Assembly (NCBI GenBank): GCA_965225715.1
Contig: CBDDBK010000002.1
Location: 1,178,001 to 1,242,000 of the forward strand
DNA: 64,000 nucleotides
Direction: 5' to 3'
Source: CBDDBK01 sp965225715
Lineage (GTDB): Bacteria > Bacteroidota > Bacteroidia > Cytophagales > Flammeovirgaceae
The notes beneath the pieces are model-generated. The model was given only the letters and a program-made list of their open reading frames with translations, searched no databases and was not told the origin of the DNA. Every line of letters begins with the position of its first letter. Position 1 is the first letter of the stretch. The translations under genes and the position numbers were made by a program. Shown one piece after another: positions 25,535 through 35,707 of the stretch.

Positions 25535-27034
25535 CTAACTAAAGATCCAAGGAATAAAGGTTTGACTAAATAAAGTCAGTACTAAAATACCAACTATATT
25601 TAACCAAATACCTGCTCTTGCCATTTGAGGAATGCGGATATAACCACTAGCAAAGACTATGGCATTAGGCGGCGTTGACATAGGCAACATAAAAGCACAA
25701 CTGGAAGCCATAGTTATTGGAATAACAGCTAATAATAAAGGAATATCAAAACCTAAAGCTATGCCAGCAACAACAGGTAAAAATACGGCTATTAAAGCAA
25801 CATTACTCATAACTTCGGTCATAAATAACACAATAGCACTTAGTAATAAAATAATCCATACAGCATTATGATTGGGCAAAGAAGAAACCGCAGATCCTAT
25901 TAAATCAATAATACCAACTGATTTTAAAGCATTAGCTAAAGCCAAACCACCTCCAAAAAGGAGTAAAATACCCCATGGTAATTTTTCGGCATCTCGCCAT
26001 TCTAAAATAAAGTTTTGTGTTTGTTTCTTATCGTTGGAGGACGAAAGTGCTGGTATAATAAAAAGAAGCATTGCTCCAATCATAGAAATACCTGCATCAC
26101 TAAGGTTTAAACTTGGAAGAAAATAGTTTATAGAAGATCTAAAAATCCAAAGAAGTGCTGTGAATACAAAAACAATCAATACCATTTTTTCTTGATAAGT
26201 AATCATTCCTAATTTTTTTAATTCTTCATCTATCATAATTTTAGCATCAGGAAAATGCCCTATTTTATTAGGGTACATTATATTGGTAATAAGAAAGTTA
26301 GCAATAAAAAGTAAAATTATAGAAAAAGGTAAGCCTACAATCATCCAATTCAAAAAACTAATTTCTATATCATAATTTTCTTTGATAAAACCGACAAAGA
26401 CAACATTTGGTGGTGTGCCAACAATTGTAGCGATACCACCAATATTTGCCGAGTAAGCTATTGCCAACATCATACTTAGAGCAAAATACTTTTGTTGTTT
26501 CGCTTCAATATGTGTTCTTTTTATTAATAAATCTATTACAGAAAGACCTATCGGTAACATCATAACCGTAGTAGCAGTATTACTTATCCACATGCTTAAA
26601 AAAGCTGTTGCTAACATAAAACCTAAAATAATACCGTTGGCACTCGTGCCGACAATACGAACAATAGTTAAAGCTATTCGTCGATGTAAATTCCATTTTT
26701 GCAGAGCTAAAGCAATTATAAATCCGCCCATAAACAAGAAAATAATTGGGTTAGCATAAGAAGAAGATACTTCTTTGATGTCTAAAACTCCCATCAAGGG
26801 AAGTATAATAATTGGCAAAAGAGCTGTTACTGATATAGATACCGCTTCACTTAACCACCAAAAGAGCATTAAAATAGCTAAGCCACCTACTTTTTGAGCG
26901 TCTGAATTTAAATGAGGAAAAGGTTCAATAAAAGCACAAATAAAAAATAAAGACAATCCTAAAAGTAAAAAAACAAATTTAAGACCAAATTTATTACTTT
27001 TAAATTGAGATAAATATTGGGTAATAAAACGCAT
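25535..27034 (-). CDS. SLC13/DASS family Na+-coupled dicarboxylate or anion symporter
   Basis: A 499-residue inner-membrane carrier with about 11-12 hydrophobic helices. The two SNT-type substrate/Na+ motifs of the DASS family are seen: WISNTATTVMMLPIG at about 150 and LPMSTPPNAIVFASG at about 445. Members import C4-dicarboxylates, citrate or sulfate; the exact substrate is not readable here. It is the second gene of a minus-strand pair, 35 bp after the methyltransferase gene. Confidence 0.9.
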   Translation of the reverse strand: MRFITQYLSQFKSNKFGLKFVFLLLGLSLFFICAFIEPFPHLNSDAQKVGGLAILMLFWWLSEAVSISVTALLPIIILPLMGVLDIKEVSSSYANPIIFLFMGGFIIALALQKWNLHRRIALTIVRIVGTSANGIILGFMLATAFLSMWISNTATTVMMLPIGLSVIDLLIKRTHIEAKQQKYFALSMMLAIAYSANIGGIATIVGTPPNVVFVGFIKENYDIEISFLNWMIVGLPFSIILLFIANFLITNIMYPNKIGHFPDAKIMIDEELKKLGMITYQEKMVLIVFVFTALLWIFRSSINYFLPSLNLSDAGISMIGAMLLFIIPALSSSNDKKQTQNFILEWRDAEKLPWGILLLFGGGLALANALKSVGIIDLIGSAVSSLPNHNAVWIILLLSAIVLFMTEVMSNVALIAVFLPVVAGIALGFDIPLLLAVIPITMASSCAFMLPMSTPPNAIVFASGYIRIPQMARAGIWLNIVGILVLTLFSQTFIPWIFS

Positions 27035-27069
27035 ATAATTTGGAGATTTTGGAGATTAAATAAAGTGTT

Positions 27070-27975
27070 TTATTTTAACGATTTACTTTGGGTTTTTTCT
27101 AAAACGATAAACATATATTTTCTTTCTTTTTCAAATAAAAAAGGGTCTACAACCGAGATTTCTTTGTTAATTTTTTTATCAATTAAGCCTCTTAATTTTT
27201 TGGTAATATAATAAAGTTTAGGTTTTTTAGTTCTAAATTTATTGTATGCCAAAGATTTTAAAGGCAATAAAAAACGCTCAATATACATGTTTATAAAAGA
27301 AAGAGTTGGTAAAATATTGGGAGTAATATTTACCTGATAGATAATATGCCAATTAAAATCTTTAGCTTTTTTATAAAATGTATCGAGATGGTGTAGCTTT
27401 TGATCGTCTTCTTTTTTAGTCAAGCTAAAATAATCAACAATAATCCATCGGGCTTTTGGAAGTATAATTTCATCCATCTTTTTAAAAGTCTCTTGAAGTT
27501 GAAGGTACTGAAACGATTCAGAATTAATTACTGTTCCATATTTTTTGACTGCTTCAAATTTTTCAAATTTTGAAAAATGAACTTTGAAATGCTTGTAACT
27601 CCTTTTGATAAAGTTAATTTGATTTGTATTGGGCGTTAAACCTTCAACTTTAAATTGACGATTATATAATAGTAACAATAAACCACCCATCCCACATCCT
27701 ACATCTAAAATATAATTTTCAGTATCTACAACATAATCTATAATATTTTCAGCATACCTTAGTTGCGCATTTTCAAATGATTTAAAAGATATGTTATCTG
27801 GTTTAATCATAATATCTTCAAAATAACCATAATGAAGCATATTATTGGTTAATATTTTTGAATATAGATGCAATTCATTATCATCAGAAGACTTGTCATA
27901 TTTTATGTTTTTCTTGGCAAATTGATAAGCCTTTAACCATACCAAAGGATTTAAAAATGGATATATATGTTTCAT
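27070..27975 (-). CDS. class I SAM-dependent methyltransferase, CFA-synthase-like
   Basis: A 301-residue protein with the SAM motif ILDVGCGMGGLLLLL at about residues 90-104 and post-I region VEGLTPNTNQ, which is the pattern of cyclopropane-fatty-acid synthase and small-molecule C-methyltransferases (GITLSxxQ type). The N-terminus has the YGYFED segment. It is cotranscribed with the downstream carrier. The substrate is unknown; a lipid or small metabolite is plausible. Confidence 0.75.
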   Translation of the reverse strand: MKHIYPFLNPLVWLKAYQFAKKNIKYDKSSDDNELHLYSKILTNNMLHYGYFEDIMIKPDNISFKSFENAQLRYAENIIDYVVDTENYILDVGCGMGGLLLLLYNRQFKVEGLTPNTNQINFIKRSYKHFKVHFSKFEKFEAVKKYGTVINSESFQYLQLQETFKKMDEIILPKARWIIVDYFSLTKKEDDQKLHHLDTFYKKAKDFNWHIIYQVNITPNILPTLSFINMYIERFLLPLKSLAYNKFRTKKPKLYYITKKLRGLIDKKINKEISVVDPFLFEKERKYMFIVLEKTQSKSLK

Positions 27976-28080
27976 AAAATCTTTTTCTAAAAGTAAATAA
28001 ATAATAAATTATAAGTATTTCATATAAAACTATTTAAATATAAATTACATTATAGTTTATATCTATTGTTTATCCATATA

Positions 28081-28135
28081 TTAAAAGATTTCCTATTTTG
28101 TGCCATATTTATTTTCAAAATAGGAAATCTTTTAA
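28081..28135. repeat. perfect 20-bp inverted repeat (hairpin)
   Basis: The arm at 28081-28100 (ending CCTATTTTG) and its exact reverse complement at 28116-28135 are separated by 15 nt. It is far stronger than nearby AT-rich palindromes. It lies between two divergent genes, so it does not terminate either gene's own transcript; it could be a small-element remnant, an sRNA terminator or a regulatory structure. Confidence 0.85.
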
Positions 28136-28285
28136 ATTTTTCTAAAAACTGCTGATAACATTTTTCAATATGTTTATAATTAAATTTTTTCATTTTGTAA
28201 CTTGCTCTAATCTTTACCCTGATTAATTTCGAAATAAGTCTGGGTTATGTTTGTGAGACCTAATATTTGAACCAGTAATTTAAAA

Positions 28286-28370
28286 GAATGGCTATGATTA
28301 TCTCAGAAAAATTTATTTTCATTCAATGAGTAAAAACCTCTAAAAATCTTTTTTTCAAGCGACATCAATA
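28286..28370 (-). repeat. dispersed ~90-bp intergenic repeat, copy C
   Basis: Minus-strand copy: reading the reverse complement gives CGCTTGAAAAAAAGATTTTT, AGAGGTTTTTACTCATTGAA, TGAAAATAAATTTTTC, GAGATAATCATAGCCATTCT. It is a good full-length match to the family. Confidence 0.75.
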
Positions 28371-28445
28371 CCCGTAAAACTTTGATTTGATTACTAATTT
28401 AAATATACTATTTTAACAAGTCTCTATTACTAATTTTGTTCAGCA

Positions 28446-29366
28446 ATGAGTATCACTAATCCCCTCATATATGGAGCTCCTTGCTTCATAGCCTTAATTA
28501 TTTTAGAATTATCATACAGTCAAACCCATAGGCGTAAAGATATTTATGTGTGGAAAGATTTATTTTCGAATCTAACCTTTGGAGTTGTTACAGCGGTATT
28601 AGCCTCATTTTTTAAGACTGTAGCCGTAATTGTATTTTTTAATTTTGTTTATAATACTTTTAATGTGGAAGTTAATGGTGTCATTACCAATATTATGGGT
28701 TGGCAGTCTTTTGGTTATGCTTGGTATGTTTGGTTATTATGTCAGTTAGCAGATGATTTTTCATATTATTGGTTTCATAGAGCAAACCATAAGATTAGAT
28801 TCTTTTGGGCAGCCCATGTTGTGCATCATTCTTCAAATAGTTTTAATCTCGGCATAGGTATACGCAATGGCTTAGTTACTATTCTTTACAAACCATTATT
28901 TTATGTATGGATAGTAGCAATAGGTTTTCCACCTCCAATGTTAATTGTTTGTCTTGGAATAGAAGCTTTATGGCAATTTCAATTGCATACACTTTATATT
29001 AAAAAACTTGGCTTTTTAGAAAAAATAATGAATACGCACACTATGCACCAAGTACATCATGCTAAAAATATAGAGTATCTGGATATGAATCACGGAGGTT
29101 ATCTTAATATTTTTGATAAAATATTTGGAAGTTGGAAAGAATTAGATCCTAATATTAAAATAAAATATGGGGTTACTGTTCCTCCCAATTCTCATCATCC
29201 AGTTGAAATATTTGCTCATGAGTATAGAAATATTTGGAATGATATGAAAAAATCCAAAAACTGGTACCATAAATTCATGTATGTTTTTGCCCCCCCAGGA
29301 TGGAGTCATGATGGTAGTACAATGACATTAAGACAAAAACGAAAAAAGATAGAATTAGAAAAATAG
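28446..29366 (+). CDS. fatty acid hydroxylase / sterol desaturase family membrane enzyme
   Basis: A 306-residue di-iron membrane oxygenase. Histidine clusters are in the usual order: HRANH (about 113), HVVHHSS (about 127), and THTMHQVHHAKN (about 200), with several hydrophobic helices around them. Bacterial members hydroxylate or desaturate lipids, carotenoids or hopanoids; in Bacteroidota some act on ornithine lipids or sphingolipids. The substrate cannot be deduced. It stands alone, with the TPR gene 230 bp downstream. Confidence 0.85.
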   Translation: MSITNPLIYGAPCFIALIILELSYSQTHRRKDIYVWKDLFSNLTFGVVTAVLASFFKTVAVIVFFNFVYNTFNVEVNGVITNIMGWQSFGYAWYVWLLCQLADDFSYYWFHRANHKIRFFWAAHVVHHSSNSFNLGIGIRNGLVTILYKPLFYVWIVAIGFPPPMLIVCLGIEALWQFQLHTLYIKKLGFLEKIMNTHTMHQVHHAKNIEYLDMNHGGYLNIFDKIFGSWKELDPNIKIKYGVTVPPNSHHPVEIFAHEYRNIWNDMKKSKNWYHKFMYVFAPPGWSHDGSTMTLRQKRKKIELEK

Positions 29367-29433
29367 ATATGACTAAAAAAAGAAAGTAAAAAGTTTTTTA
29401 AAAAGAATTAGATATGATAAGAAGTACCAATAT

Positions 29434-29519
29434 TATAGTTACCTTACTTGAAAAAAGGATTTGTAGAGGTTTGACTACTCATTGCTATTGAATTTGGGAA
29501 CTTAAAATTATTGATAACA
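29434..29519 (+). repeat. dispersed ~90-bp intergenic repeat, copy D
   Basis: Starts TATAGTTACCTTACTTG, continues AAAAAAGGATTTGTAGAGG and CATTGCTATTGAAT, and ends near TTGATAACAG. The 3' third is more diverged than in copies B, H and I. Confidence 0.65.
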
Positions 29520-29595
29520 GAAGCATCTTAGTTCAAATGGATTACAGAGAAAAATATGAGATTAATTCTCTATAAAATAAAAAAGATTTTTTAGA

Positions 29596-32589
29596 ATGTC
29601 AAAAAACCTAACCTACCTATTATTTATTAGCTTTCTTTGGGGTTCAACACCTCTTTTTGCTCAAAATAGCTATTTTTTTCAAACAGAAGAAGAACTATTT
29701 ATAAAAGGATTGAATGCTTTTGAACACAAAACTTATGGCCATTCAGCCCATTTATTTGAAAAATATTTAACTCTTACCAATAATTCCGATAGGCGTACCG
29801 AAGCAAATTACTATCTTATACTATGTAAAAAAGCCTTAGAACAAGACTCTTTTGAAACAGAACTTATATACTTTATAGAATCAAATCCCAACCATCCTTT
29901 AACTACAGAGGCTTATATTGTCTTGGGAAATTATTATTATGAACAAAATAATTATCAAGATGCTATTTTTTATTTAAAAAGGTTCAATATACTATCTGTT
30001 AGAAATGAAGAAGATGCCAAAACTCTTTACCGACTGGCTTATGCTTATTTTATAACCAATAACTATGGAAAATCTAAAACACTGTTTAATGTTATTAGCG
30101 TTTTGCCTTATGATTATGCTCTTGAAGCCAGTTATTATTTGGCTTATATTTATTGGAAAGAAGAAGCATATAACGATGCCTTACTAAACTTAACTTTTGC
30201 TCGTAACAATCCTAAATATAGTAGAGATATCGATGAAATTACTATAGATATTTATTATAAAACCCAACAATACGATACTCTTTTAAACTATATTAAATCT
30301 ATTGAAACGAAAACAAACCTATTATCTTCAAACATGTATTTACTTATTGGAGAAGCTTATTTTATTAAAGGAATTTATGAAGAAGCCATACAATATTTTC
30401 AGCAATATATACTTCAAGTTATTCCTGAACAGGTAGAAAAACAAATTTGGTATCGCTTGGGTTATGCTAATTTTAAAATAGATAACTTCCTAGATGCAAC
30501 AAATTACCTAAAAAAAGTAGCTAATTTTGAAGATAGTATAGCTCAGAAAGTTTCTTATTTACTAGCAATAATTTACCTCGAACAAGACGAAAAACAACTT
30601 GCATTAGCTGCTTTTGATAAGGCTCGTATTTTTAATTTTGATCAAAAAATTCAGAAAGAAAGTGCCTTTTATTTCATTAAAGTTTCTTACGAGTTAGGGA
30701 ATTATTCTAATGTTATTGCTGAAAGTTATAATTATTTAGCTGATTATAAATTTAGAAATGACGATATTCAGTTTTTTATCACGAATAGTTATTTAAATAC
30801 GGGTGATTATGCAAAAGCACTTGATTACCTTAATAGTATTGAAAATAGAAGTACAGAACTCAATACTGCTTATCAAATTACGGCTTTCAATAAGGCTACT
30901 CAAGATTATCAAGATGGACAGTATGAGGATGCTCTCAATATGTTTAAAGAATCTTTAGCCTTTCCATTAGACCAAGACTTAGTTAATTTATCCTATTATT
31001 GGCTGGGTGAAATTTACTTATTGTATGATAAACCTAAACTTGCTTTAGATACTTATCAAAATATTAATCGTTTAAATCTTGTTTACCAAAACGCCCAATA
31101 TAGTATCGCTTATGCCTATTATTACCTAAGTTTTTATGAACAAGCACAAGAATATTTTTATAATTTTATTAGTGCTACAAATGTTCCCATAGAAAATAAA
31201 GTAGACGCATGGATTCGGTTAGGAGATTGTTATTTTATTCAAAAAAATATGAATAACGCCTTATTGGCTTATCGAGAAGCAGAAAAAAAAGAAATTACTA
31301 ATCATAGTTATATCAATTTTCAAATAGCATCAATTTATAAATATTTAAATAGTAATCAACTTGCTATTCAATATTTTGATAAAGTAATTAATAGCCAAGA
31401 TGAATCACCTTATGTAGAAAAAGCCTATTACCATAAAGGGATTATGTTTTTTGACCAAGAAAATTATGATTTAGTTGTTAGTACTTATTCAACTTTTATT
31501 CAAATGTATGGACAAAGTATTTTATTGCCATATATCTATTCAAAAAGAGCTTTAGCTTATAATTTAGTACAAGCTAATAATTTAGCTATTAAGGATTATA
31601 AGTTTATTATTGATAATTATCGGCAACATGTCTTAGCCACTAATGCTATCCAAGCTTTACAAGAAATCCATAACAATGACCACTTTGTGCCTAATCTGAT
31701 AACCTATATACAAAAATTTAAAGATGCTAATCCTGAAAGTACAGCAACCATAGAAGGTGATTTTATAAAAGCTAAAAAACCTTTTGAAGAAGGAAAGTAT
31801 AAAAAAGCCATTGAAACCTTAAAATATTTTGTAAAAACCTATAAGTTTAATCATCATTTGAACGAAGCCAATTATAAAATAGCTTATGCTTTTGAAAAAT
31901 TAGGCAATTTCAAAGAAGCTATTGTTCATTATAATTTGGTTAAGAAAAACTATAAGATTAAAGCAGTTAGAAATACAGCAGATTTATATTATCAATTGGG
32001 TCAATACATAAAAGCAATTGATGAATATGCGAAATTAAAAACTATAGCTTTAACAGAACGTTATCTTTTTCAGGCTATAGTCGGTTTAATGAAAAGTTAC
32101 TACCAAACTGGTAATTATAAGGATAGTCAACACTATAGTCAGCAAATTTTAGACAAAAATCTATCCCAGTATTTTAATGAAGCCTTATTATATCAAGGAA
32201 AAATCTTTTTTGCTCTAAAAGATTTTAATAAAGCCATTAGTAATTTTCAAAAAATAACCCAAGTCAATCAAGGTGTTTTAGGAGCAGAATCTCAATATTA
32301 TATAGGTTGTATTTATAGAGAAAAAGGCGATTACATTAAAAGTACGATAGCTTTTATTAATGTCAAAAAAAATTATGAAGCCTATTTAAAATGGATTTAT
32401 GAAAGCTATTTATTAATTGCCGAAAACTATATTGATGTAGATGATATTTTTCAAGCAAAAGCAACCTTAAAATCTATTTATGATAATAGTACTGATAAAA
32501 ATATTAAGACCCAAGCCCAAAACCGTTTAGAAAGTTTGAGAAAAAAAAATATTGATATTAGTACAGAGGTGAGGGATACTCTAAAATAA
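29596..32589 (+). CDS. large secreted/periplasmic tetratricopeptide-repeat protein
   Basis: A 997-residue protein with a signal peptide (ending PLFAQ) followed almost wholly by TPR-type helical pairs, recognisable by repeated motifs such as YYLAYIYW, LGEIYLLYDKPKLALDTY, IGCIYREKGDY and YQLGQYIKAIDEY. More than fifteen repeats are likely. Proteins of this size in Bacteroidota are envelope scaffolds, and some are linked to outer-membrane or cell-division assembly. No enzymatic domain is visible. It is not in an obvious operon; the next gene is 360 bp away. Confidence 0.85.
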   Translation: MSKNLTYLLFISFLWGSTPLFAQNSYFFQTEEELFIKGLNAFEHKTYGHSAHLFEKYLTLTNNSDRRTEANYYLILCKKALEQDSFETELIYFIESNPNHPLTTEAYIVLGNYYYEQNNYQDAIFYLKRFNILSVRNEEDAKTLYRLAYAYFITNNYGKSKTLFNVISVLPYDYALEASYYLAYIYWKEEAYNDALLNLTFARNNPKYSRDIDEITIDIYYKTQQYDTLLNYIKSIETKTNLLSSNMYLLIGEAYFIKGIYEEAIQYFQQYILQVIPEQVEKQIWYRLGYANFKIDNFLDATNYLKKVANFEDSIAQKVSYLLAIIYLEQDEKQLALAAFDKARIFNFDQKIQKESAFYFIKVSYELGNYSNVIAESYNYLADYKFRNDDIQFFITNSYLNTGDYAKALDYLNSIENRSTELNTAYQITAFNKATQDYQDGQYEDALNMFKESLAFPLDQDLVNLSYYWLGEIYLLYDKPKLALDTYQNINRLNLVYQNAQYSIAYAYYYLSFYEQAQEYFYNFISATNVPIENKVDAWIRLGDCYFIQKNMNNALLAYREAEKKEITNHSYINFQIASIYKYLNSNQLAIQYFDKVINSQDESPYVEKAYYHKGIMFFDQENYDLVVSTYSTFIQMYGQSILLPYIYSKRALAYNLVQANNLAIKDYKFIIDNYRQHVLATNAIQALQEIHNNDHFVPNLITYIQKFKDANPESTATIEGDFIKAKKPFEEGKYKKAIETLKYFVKTYKFNHHLNEANYKIAYAFEKLGNFKEAIVHYNLVKKNYKIKAVRNTADLYYQLGQYIKAIDEYAKLKTIALTERYLFQAIVGLMKSYYQTGNYKDSQHYSQQILDKNLSQYFNEALLYQGKIFFALKDFNKAISNFQKITQVNQGVLGAESQYYIGCIYREKGDYIKSTIAFINVKKNYEAYLKWIYESYLLIAENYIDVDDIFQAKATLKSIYDNSTDKNIKTQAQNRLESLRKKNIDISTEVRDTLK

Positions 32590-32951
32590 TGACTTCTCTG
32601 ACATATTTCTATAATTTATGAGTATCGGACACTATGGTTTTTATAAGAAAATTCTATAAAATCAATATACTATTTATAAAACTCACTATTTTTTATTTAT
32701 TTTTATTGAATGTAATAATTTATTTCTACGATTATTAAAATTAATAATCAGTTTTTATACTTAATGATATAGTCTTGCTATTAAAAATAAAAAGAGAATA
32801 TTTTCTCATTATTAATGACTTAAAATCCAAAAAATCATTTTCTATTTGAGATGACTCTAATTAAAATTTTATAAAAGCAGAATTCAACAGATAATCCAAA
32901 ATTTGGGTTTTATTTTTGAAAGATAGGTAAGTTTAAGAAATAAGTCTAATA
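32590..32951. other. intergenic region without recognised features
   Basis: About 360 bp of AT-rich DNA between the TPR gene and the glucosidase gene. No hairpin terminator, promoter pair or repeat copy was identified. Confidence 0.4.
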
Positions 32952-35594
32952 ATGAAAAAAAATGCAGAACGGGTTCGTTTAGAAACAACGATAAAAAATA
33001 CAAGATGGAAAAAATGGGGACCTTACTTATCAGAACGCCAATGGGGTACCGTACGTGAAGATTATAGCGAACATGGAAATGCATGGGATTATTTTTCTCA
33101 TGATATGGCAAGATATAGAGCTTATCGTTGGGGTGAAGATGGAATAGGGGGGTTTTCAGATACAAAACAATTTATTTGTATGGCTTTTTCTTTTTGGAAC
33201 GGTAAAGACCCTATCATTAAAGAGCGTTTATTTGGCTTAACCAATTCCGAAGGCAATCATGGCGAGGATGTCAAAGAACTTTATTATTATTTAGACGCTA
33301 CTCCAACTCATTCTTATAATAAAATGCTTTATAAATATCCTCAAAAAGCATTTCCTTATAAAGATTTAATCATAACAAGTAAAAACAGAAACAAGCTTGA
33401 CCAAGAATATGAGCTTATAGATACCGGAATTTTTGACAACAACGAATACTTTGATATTTTTATTGAGTATGTTAAAAAAAATCCTGAAACTATTTTAGTT
33501 AAAATTACTGCTCATAATAGAAATAGTATCGCTCAAGATCTTCATGTTATTCCAACAATTTGGTTTAGAAATACTTGGGCTTGGGAAGGTAAAGAAGATT
33601 ATAAGCCAATTATGATGAGTAATGGCGAAAATCCAATTCTGATAAAACACAAAAGGGTTGGCAGTTATTTTTTATACTACCAAAATAGTCCAACATTATT
33701 ATTTTGTGATAATGAAACCAATCCAAGCTATTTTGGCAAAGATACAGGAAAAGGAGACTACTATAAAGATGCTATAGATGATTATATTATTCATGATAAA
33801 AAAGCTAGTGTTAATCCAGAATTAACAGGAACAAAAGTAGGTTTGGCTTATAAGGAACAAATTGCTGGTCATGGAAAAAAAACATTTAAGTTTTATTTAT
33901 CTGAGACTATTCAAGAAACCAATCCCTTTGATACTTTCGATGATTATTTTTCAAAATCTTTAGAAGATGCTAATATTTTCTATGCTAATATTCAAAAAAA
34001 CACCAAAAACGAGGATTTAAAAAATATCCAACGCCAAGCCTATTCAGGTATGCTTTGGAATAAACAGTTTTATTATTATAATGTAGAAGAATGGTTAAAA
34101 GGTGATATTAAAACTCATGATATTTCACCCAATCGTCCTCAGAGAAACCAAGGCTGGAAGCATCTATCAAACAGCAATATCCTATCTATGCCAGATAAAT
34201 GGGAATATCCTTGGTATGCAGCCTGGGATTTAGCTTTTCATTGTATACCTTTAGCCCATTTAGATGCAGCTTTTGCAAAACGGCAAATTTTACTTCTATT
34301 GAGAAATTATTATATGCATCCAAACGGTCAAATTCCTGCTTATGAATGGAGTTTTAGTGATGTAAATCCACCTTTACATGCTTGGGCTGCTTGGGAAATT
34401 TATACTATAGATAAAAAAAATAATGATGGAATTGGAGATATAGAATTTCTTAGTAAAGTCTTACTCAAGTTATCGATTAATTTTACATGGTGGGCCAATC
34501 AAAAAGATACTGATGAAAATAACCTATTTGAAGGTGGTTTTTTAGGCTTAGATAATATTGGTGTTTTTGATAGAAATAACCCCGAAGGTGGCAATATAGA
34601 GCAAGCCGATGCAACCAGTTGGATGGCTATGTATGCTTTGAATTTATTATTAATAGCTATAGAAGTATCTCAAAAAGATCATGCTTTTGAAGAGTTGATT
34701 TTTAAATTTTTTGAACATTTTTTAGTTATTGCCGAAGCAAACTGTTCAGAACTTTGGGATGATTCAGATAATTTCTTTTATGATTATTATAAAACATCAC
34801 ATGGTGCCTATAAACATAAAGGAGAACCTTTAAGAGTCAGATCGCTCATTGGTATGATACCCCTTTTTGCCACAGAAATATTTCAAAATGATTTATTTTC
34901 CATATCCCCTAACCTGGCTAAAAGACTCCGAAATAGCCTTCAACAAAGAAGTTATTTTGCTAAATTAGTCAATAGTTGGTATCAAAAAAGTAAATCAGGA
35001 ATCTATATCCTCTCCCTGGTTAAGCAATTTCAGATGGAAAAAATACTAGACCGCGCCTTAGATGAAGTTGAGTTTTTATCACCTATAGGTATACGTTCCT
35101 TATCTAAATTTCATCAAAACAACCCTTTTATTTTTCATCATAACGGAAGTATTCATAAAATCCATTATGAACCCGGAGAATCACATTCATCTATGTTTGG
35201 TGGAAATTCTAATTGGAGAGGACCTATTTGGATACCAATTAATTATTTATTTATAAAATCTTTACTCAAATTTCATGAGTTTTATGGAAATAACTATAAA
35301 ATAGAATATCCAACTGGTTCCGGAAATAAAATAACCCTTAAAGAAATTGCTTTTAAAATCAGTAAAAAACTTACCAGTATCTTTTTGCCTAATGAAGAAG
35401 ATTACCGAAAGGTTAATGGAAAAGATTTTAAATTTCAAAACGATCCTTATTTTAAAGAACATATTTTATTTTATGAATATTTTGATGGCGATACAGGAAA
35501 GGGACTTGGAGCAAGCCATCAAACCGGATGGACTGGTTTAATTGCCACAATTATTGACCTTTATTACGAATTAAAAAATGAATTGGAAGAATAA
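32952..35594 (+). CDS. GH63/MGH1-like glucosidase family protein
   Basis: An 880-residue cytosolic-looking protein (no signal peptide; starts MKKNAERVRLETT). The region about residues 400-870 has the (alpha/alpha)6 barrel pattern of GH63 / mannosylglycerate-hydrolase-like enzymes: PWYAAWDLAFHCIPLAHLD, GQIPAYEWSFSDVNPP, GLDNIGVFDR, EQADATSWMAMYAL, GGNSNWRGPIWIPINYL and TGWTGLIA. The acidic residues in AAWDLAF and the YEW segment are candidate catalytic positions. The N-terminal WGPYLSERQWGTVREDYS segment is typical of this uncharacterised 'glucosidase' group. The substrate is probably a compatible-solute glucoside or alpha-glucan. A glycosyltransferase-like gene follows. Confidence 0.82.
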   Translation: MKKNAERVRLETTIKNTRWKKWGPYLSERQWGTVREDYSEHGNAWDYFSHDMARYRAYRWGEDGIGGFSDTKQFICMAFSFWNGKDPIIKERLFGLTNSEGNHGEDVKELYYYLDATPTHSYNKMLYKYPQKAFPYKDLIITSKNRNKLDQEYELIDTGIFDNNEYFDIFIEYVKKNPETILVKITAHNRNSIAQDLHVIPTIWFRNTWAWEGKEDYKPIMMSNGENPILIKHKRVGSYFLYYQNSPTLLFCDNETNPSYFGKDTGKGDYYKDAIDDYIIHDKKASVNPELTGTKVGLAYKEQIAGHGKKTFKFYLSETIQETNPFDTFDDYFSKSLEDANIFYANIQKNTKNEDLKNIQRQAYSGMLWNKQFYYYNVEEWLKGDIKTHDISPNRPQRNQGWKHLSNSNILSMPDKWEYPWYAAWDLAFHCIPLAHLDAAFAKRQILLLLRNYYMHPNGQIPAYEWSFSDVNPPLHAWAAWEIYTIDKKNNDGIGDIEFLSKVLLKLSINFTWWANQKDTDENNLFEGGFLGLDNIGVFDRNNPEGGNIEQADATSWMAMYALNLLLIAIEVSQKDHAFEELIFKFFEHFLVIAEANCSELWDDSDNFFYDYYKTSHGAYKHKGEPLRVRSLIGMIPLFATEIFQNDLFSISPNLAKRLRNSLQQRSYFAKLVNSWYQKSKSGIYILSLVKQFQMEKILDRALDEVEFLSPIGIRSLSKFHQNNPFIFHHNGSIHKIHYEPGESHSSMFGGNSNWRGPIWIPINYLFIKSLLKFHEFYGNNYKIEYPTGSGNKITLKEIAFKISKKLTSIFLPNEEDYRKVNGKDFKFQNDPYFKEHILFYEYFDGDTGKGLGASHQTGWTGLIATIIDLYYELKNELEE

Positions 35595-35620
35595 AAAGAA
35601 GAATAAAGAATCTCTTAATA

Positions 35621-35707
35621 GGAATGCTATTCTTATCTAAAAAATATTTGTTCTTAATATCAATGAGTTAACCCCCTAAAAATCCTTTTTCAAGTGACCT
35701 GACTATC
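35621..35707 (-). repeat. dispersed ~90-bp intergenic repeat, copy E
   Basis: Minus-strand copy. In reverse complement it reads GATAGTCAGGTCACTTG, AAAAAGGATTTTTAGGGGG, TTAACTCATTGATATTAAG, and ends TAGATAAGAATAGCATTCC. Its outer end touches the start codon of the next gene (ATG 35708), so it forms that gene's 5' flank. Confidence 0.8.

Larger units (their letters stand above)
27976..28445. other. divergent intergenic region with hairpin and repeat
   Basis: About 470 bp between the methyltransferase (minus) and the fatty-acid hydroxylase (plus). It holds a perfect 20-bp inverted repeat (28081-28135) and a copy of the dispersed repeat (28286-28370). A TAATTTTG at 28431-28438 would be a -7 box directly before the hydroxylase ATG, but there is no matching -33 TTTG, so a leaderless start is only a possibility. 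Confidence 0.5.

Noticed and set aside
28431..28438. TAATTTTG directly before the hydroxylase ATG as a leaderless promoter
   Set aside because: No TTTG at 19-21 bp upstream; a single short box is expected often by chance in this AT-rich DNA.
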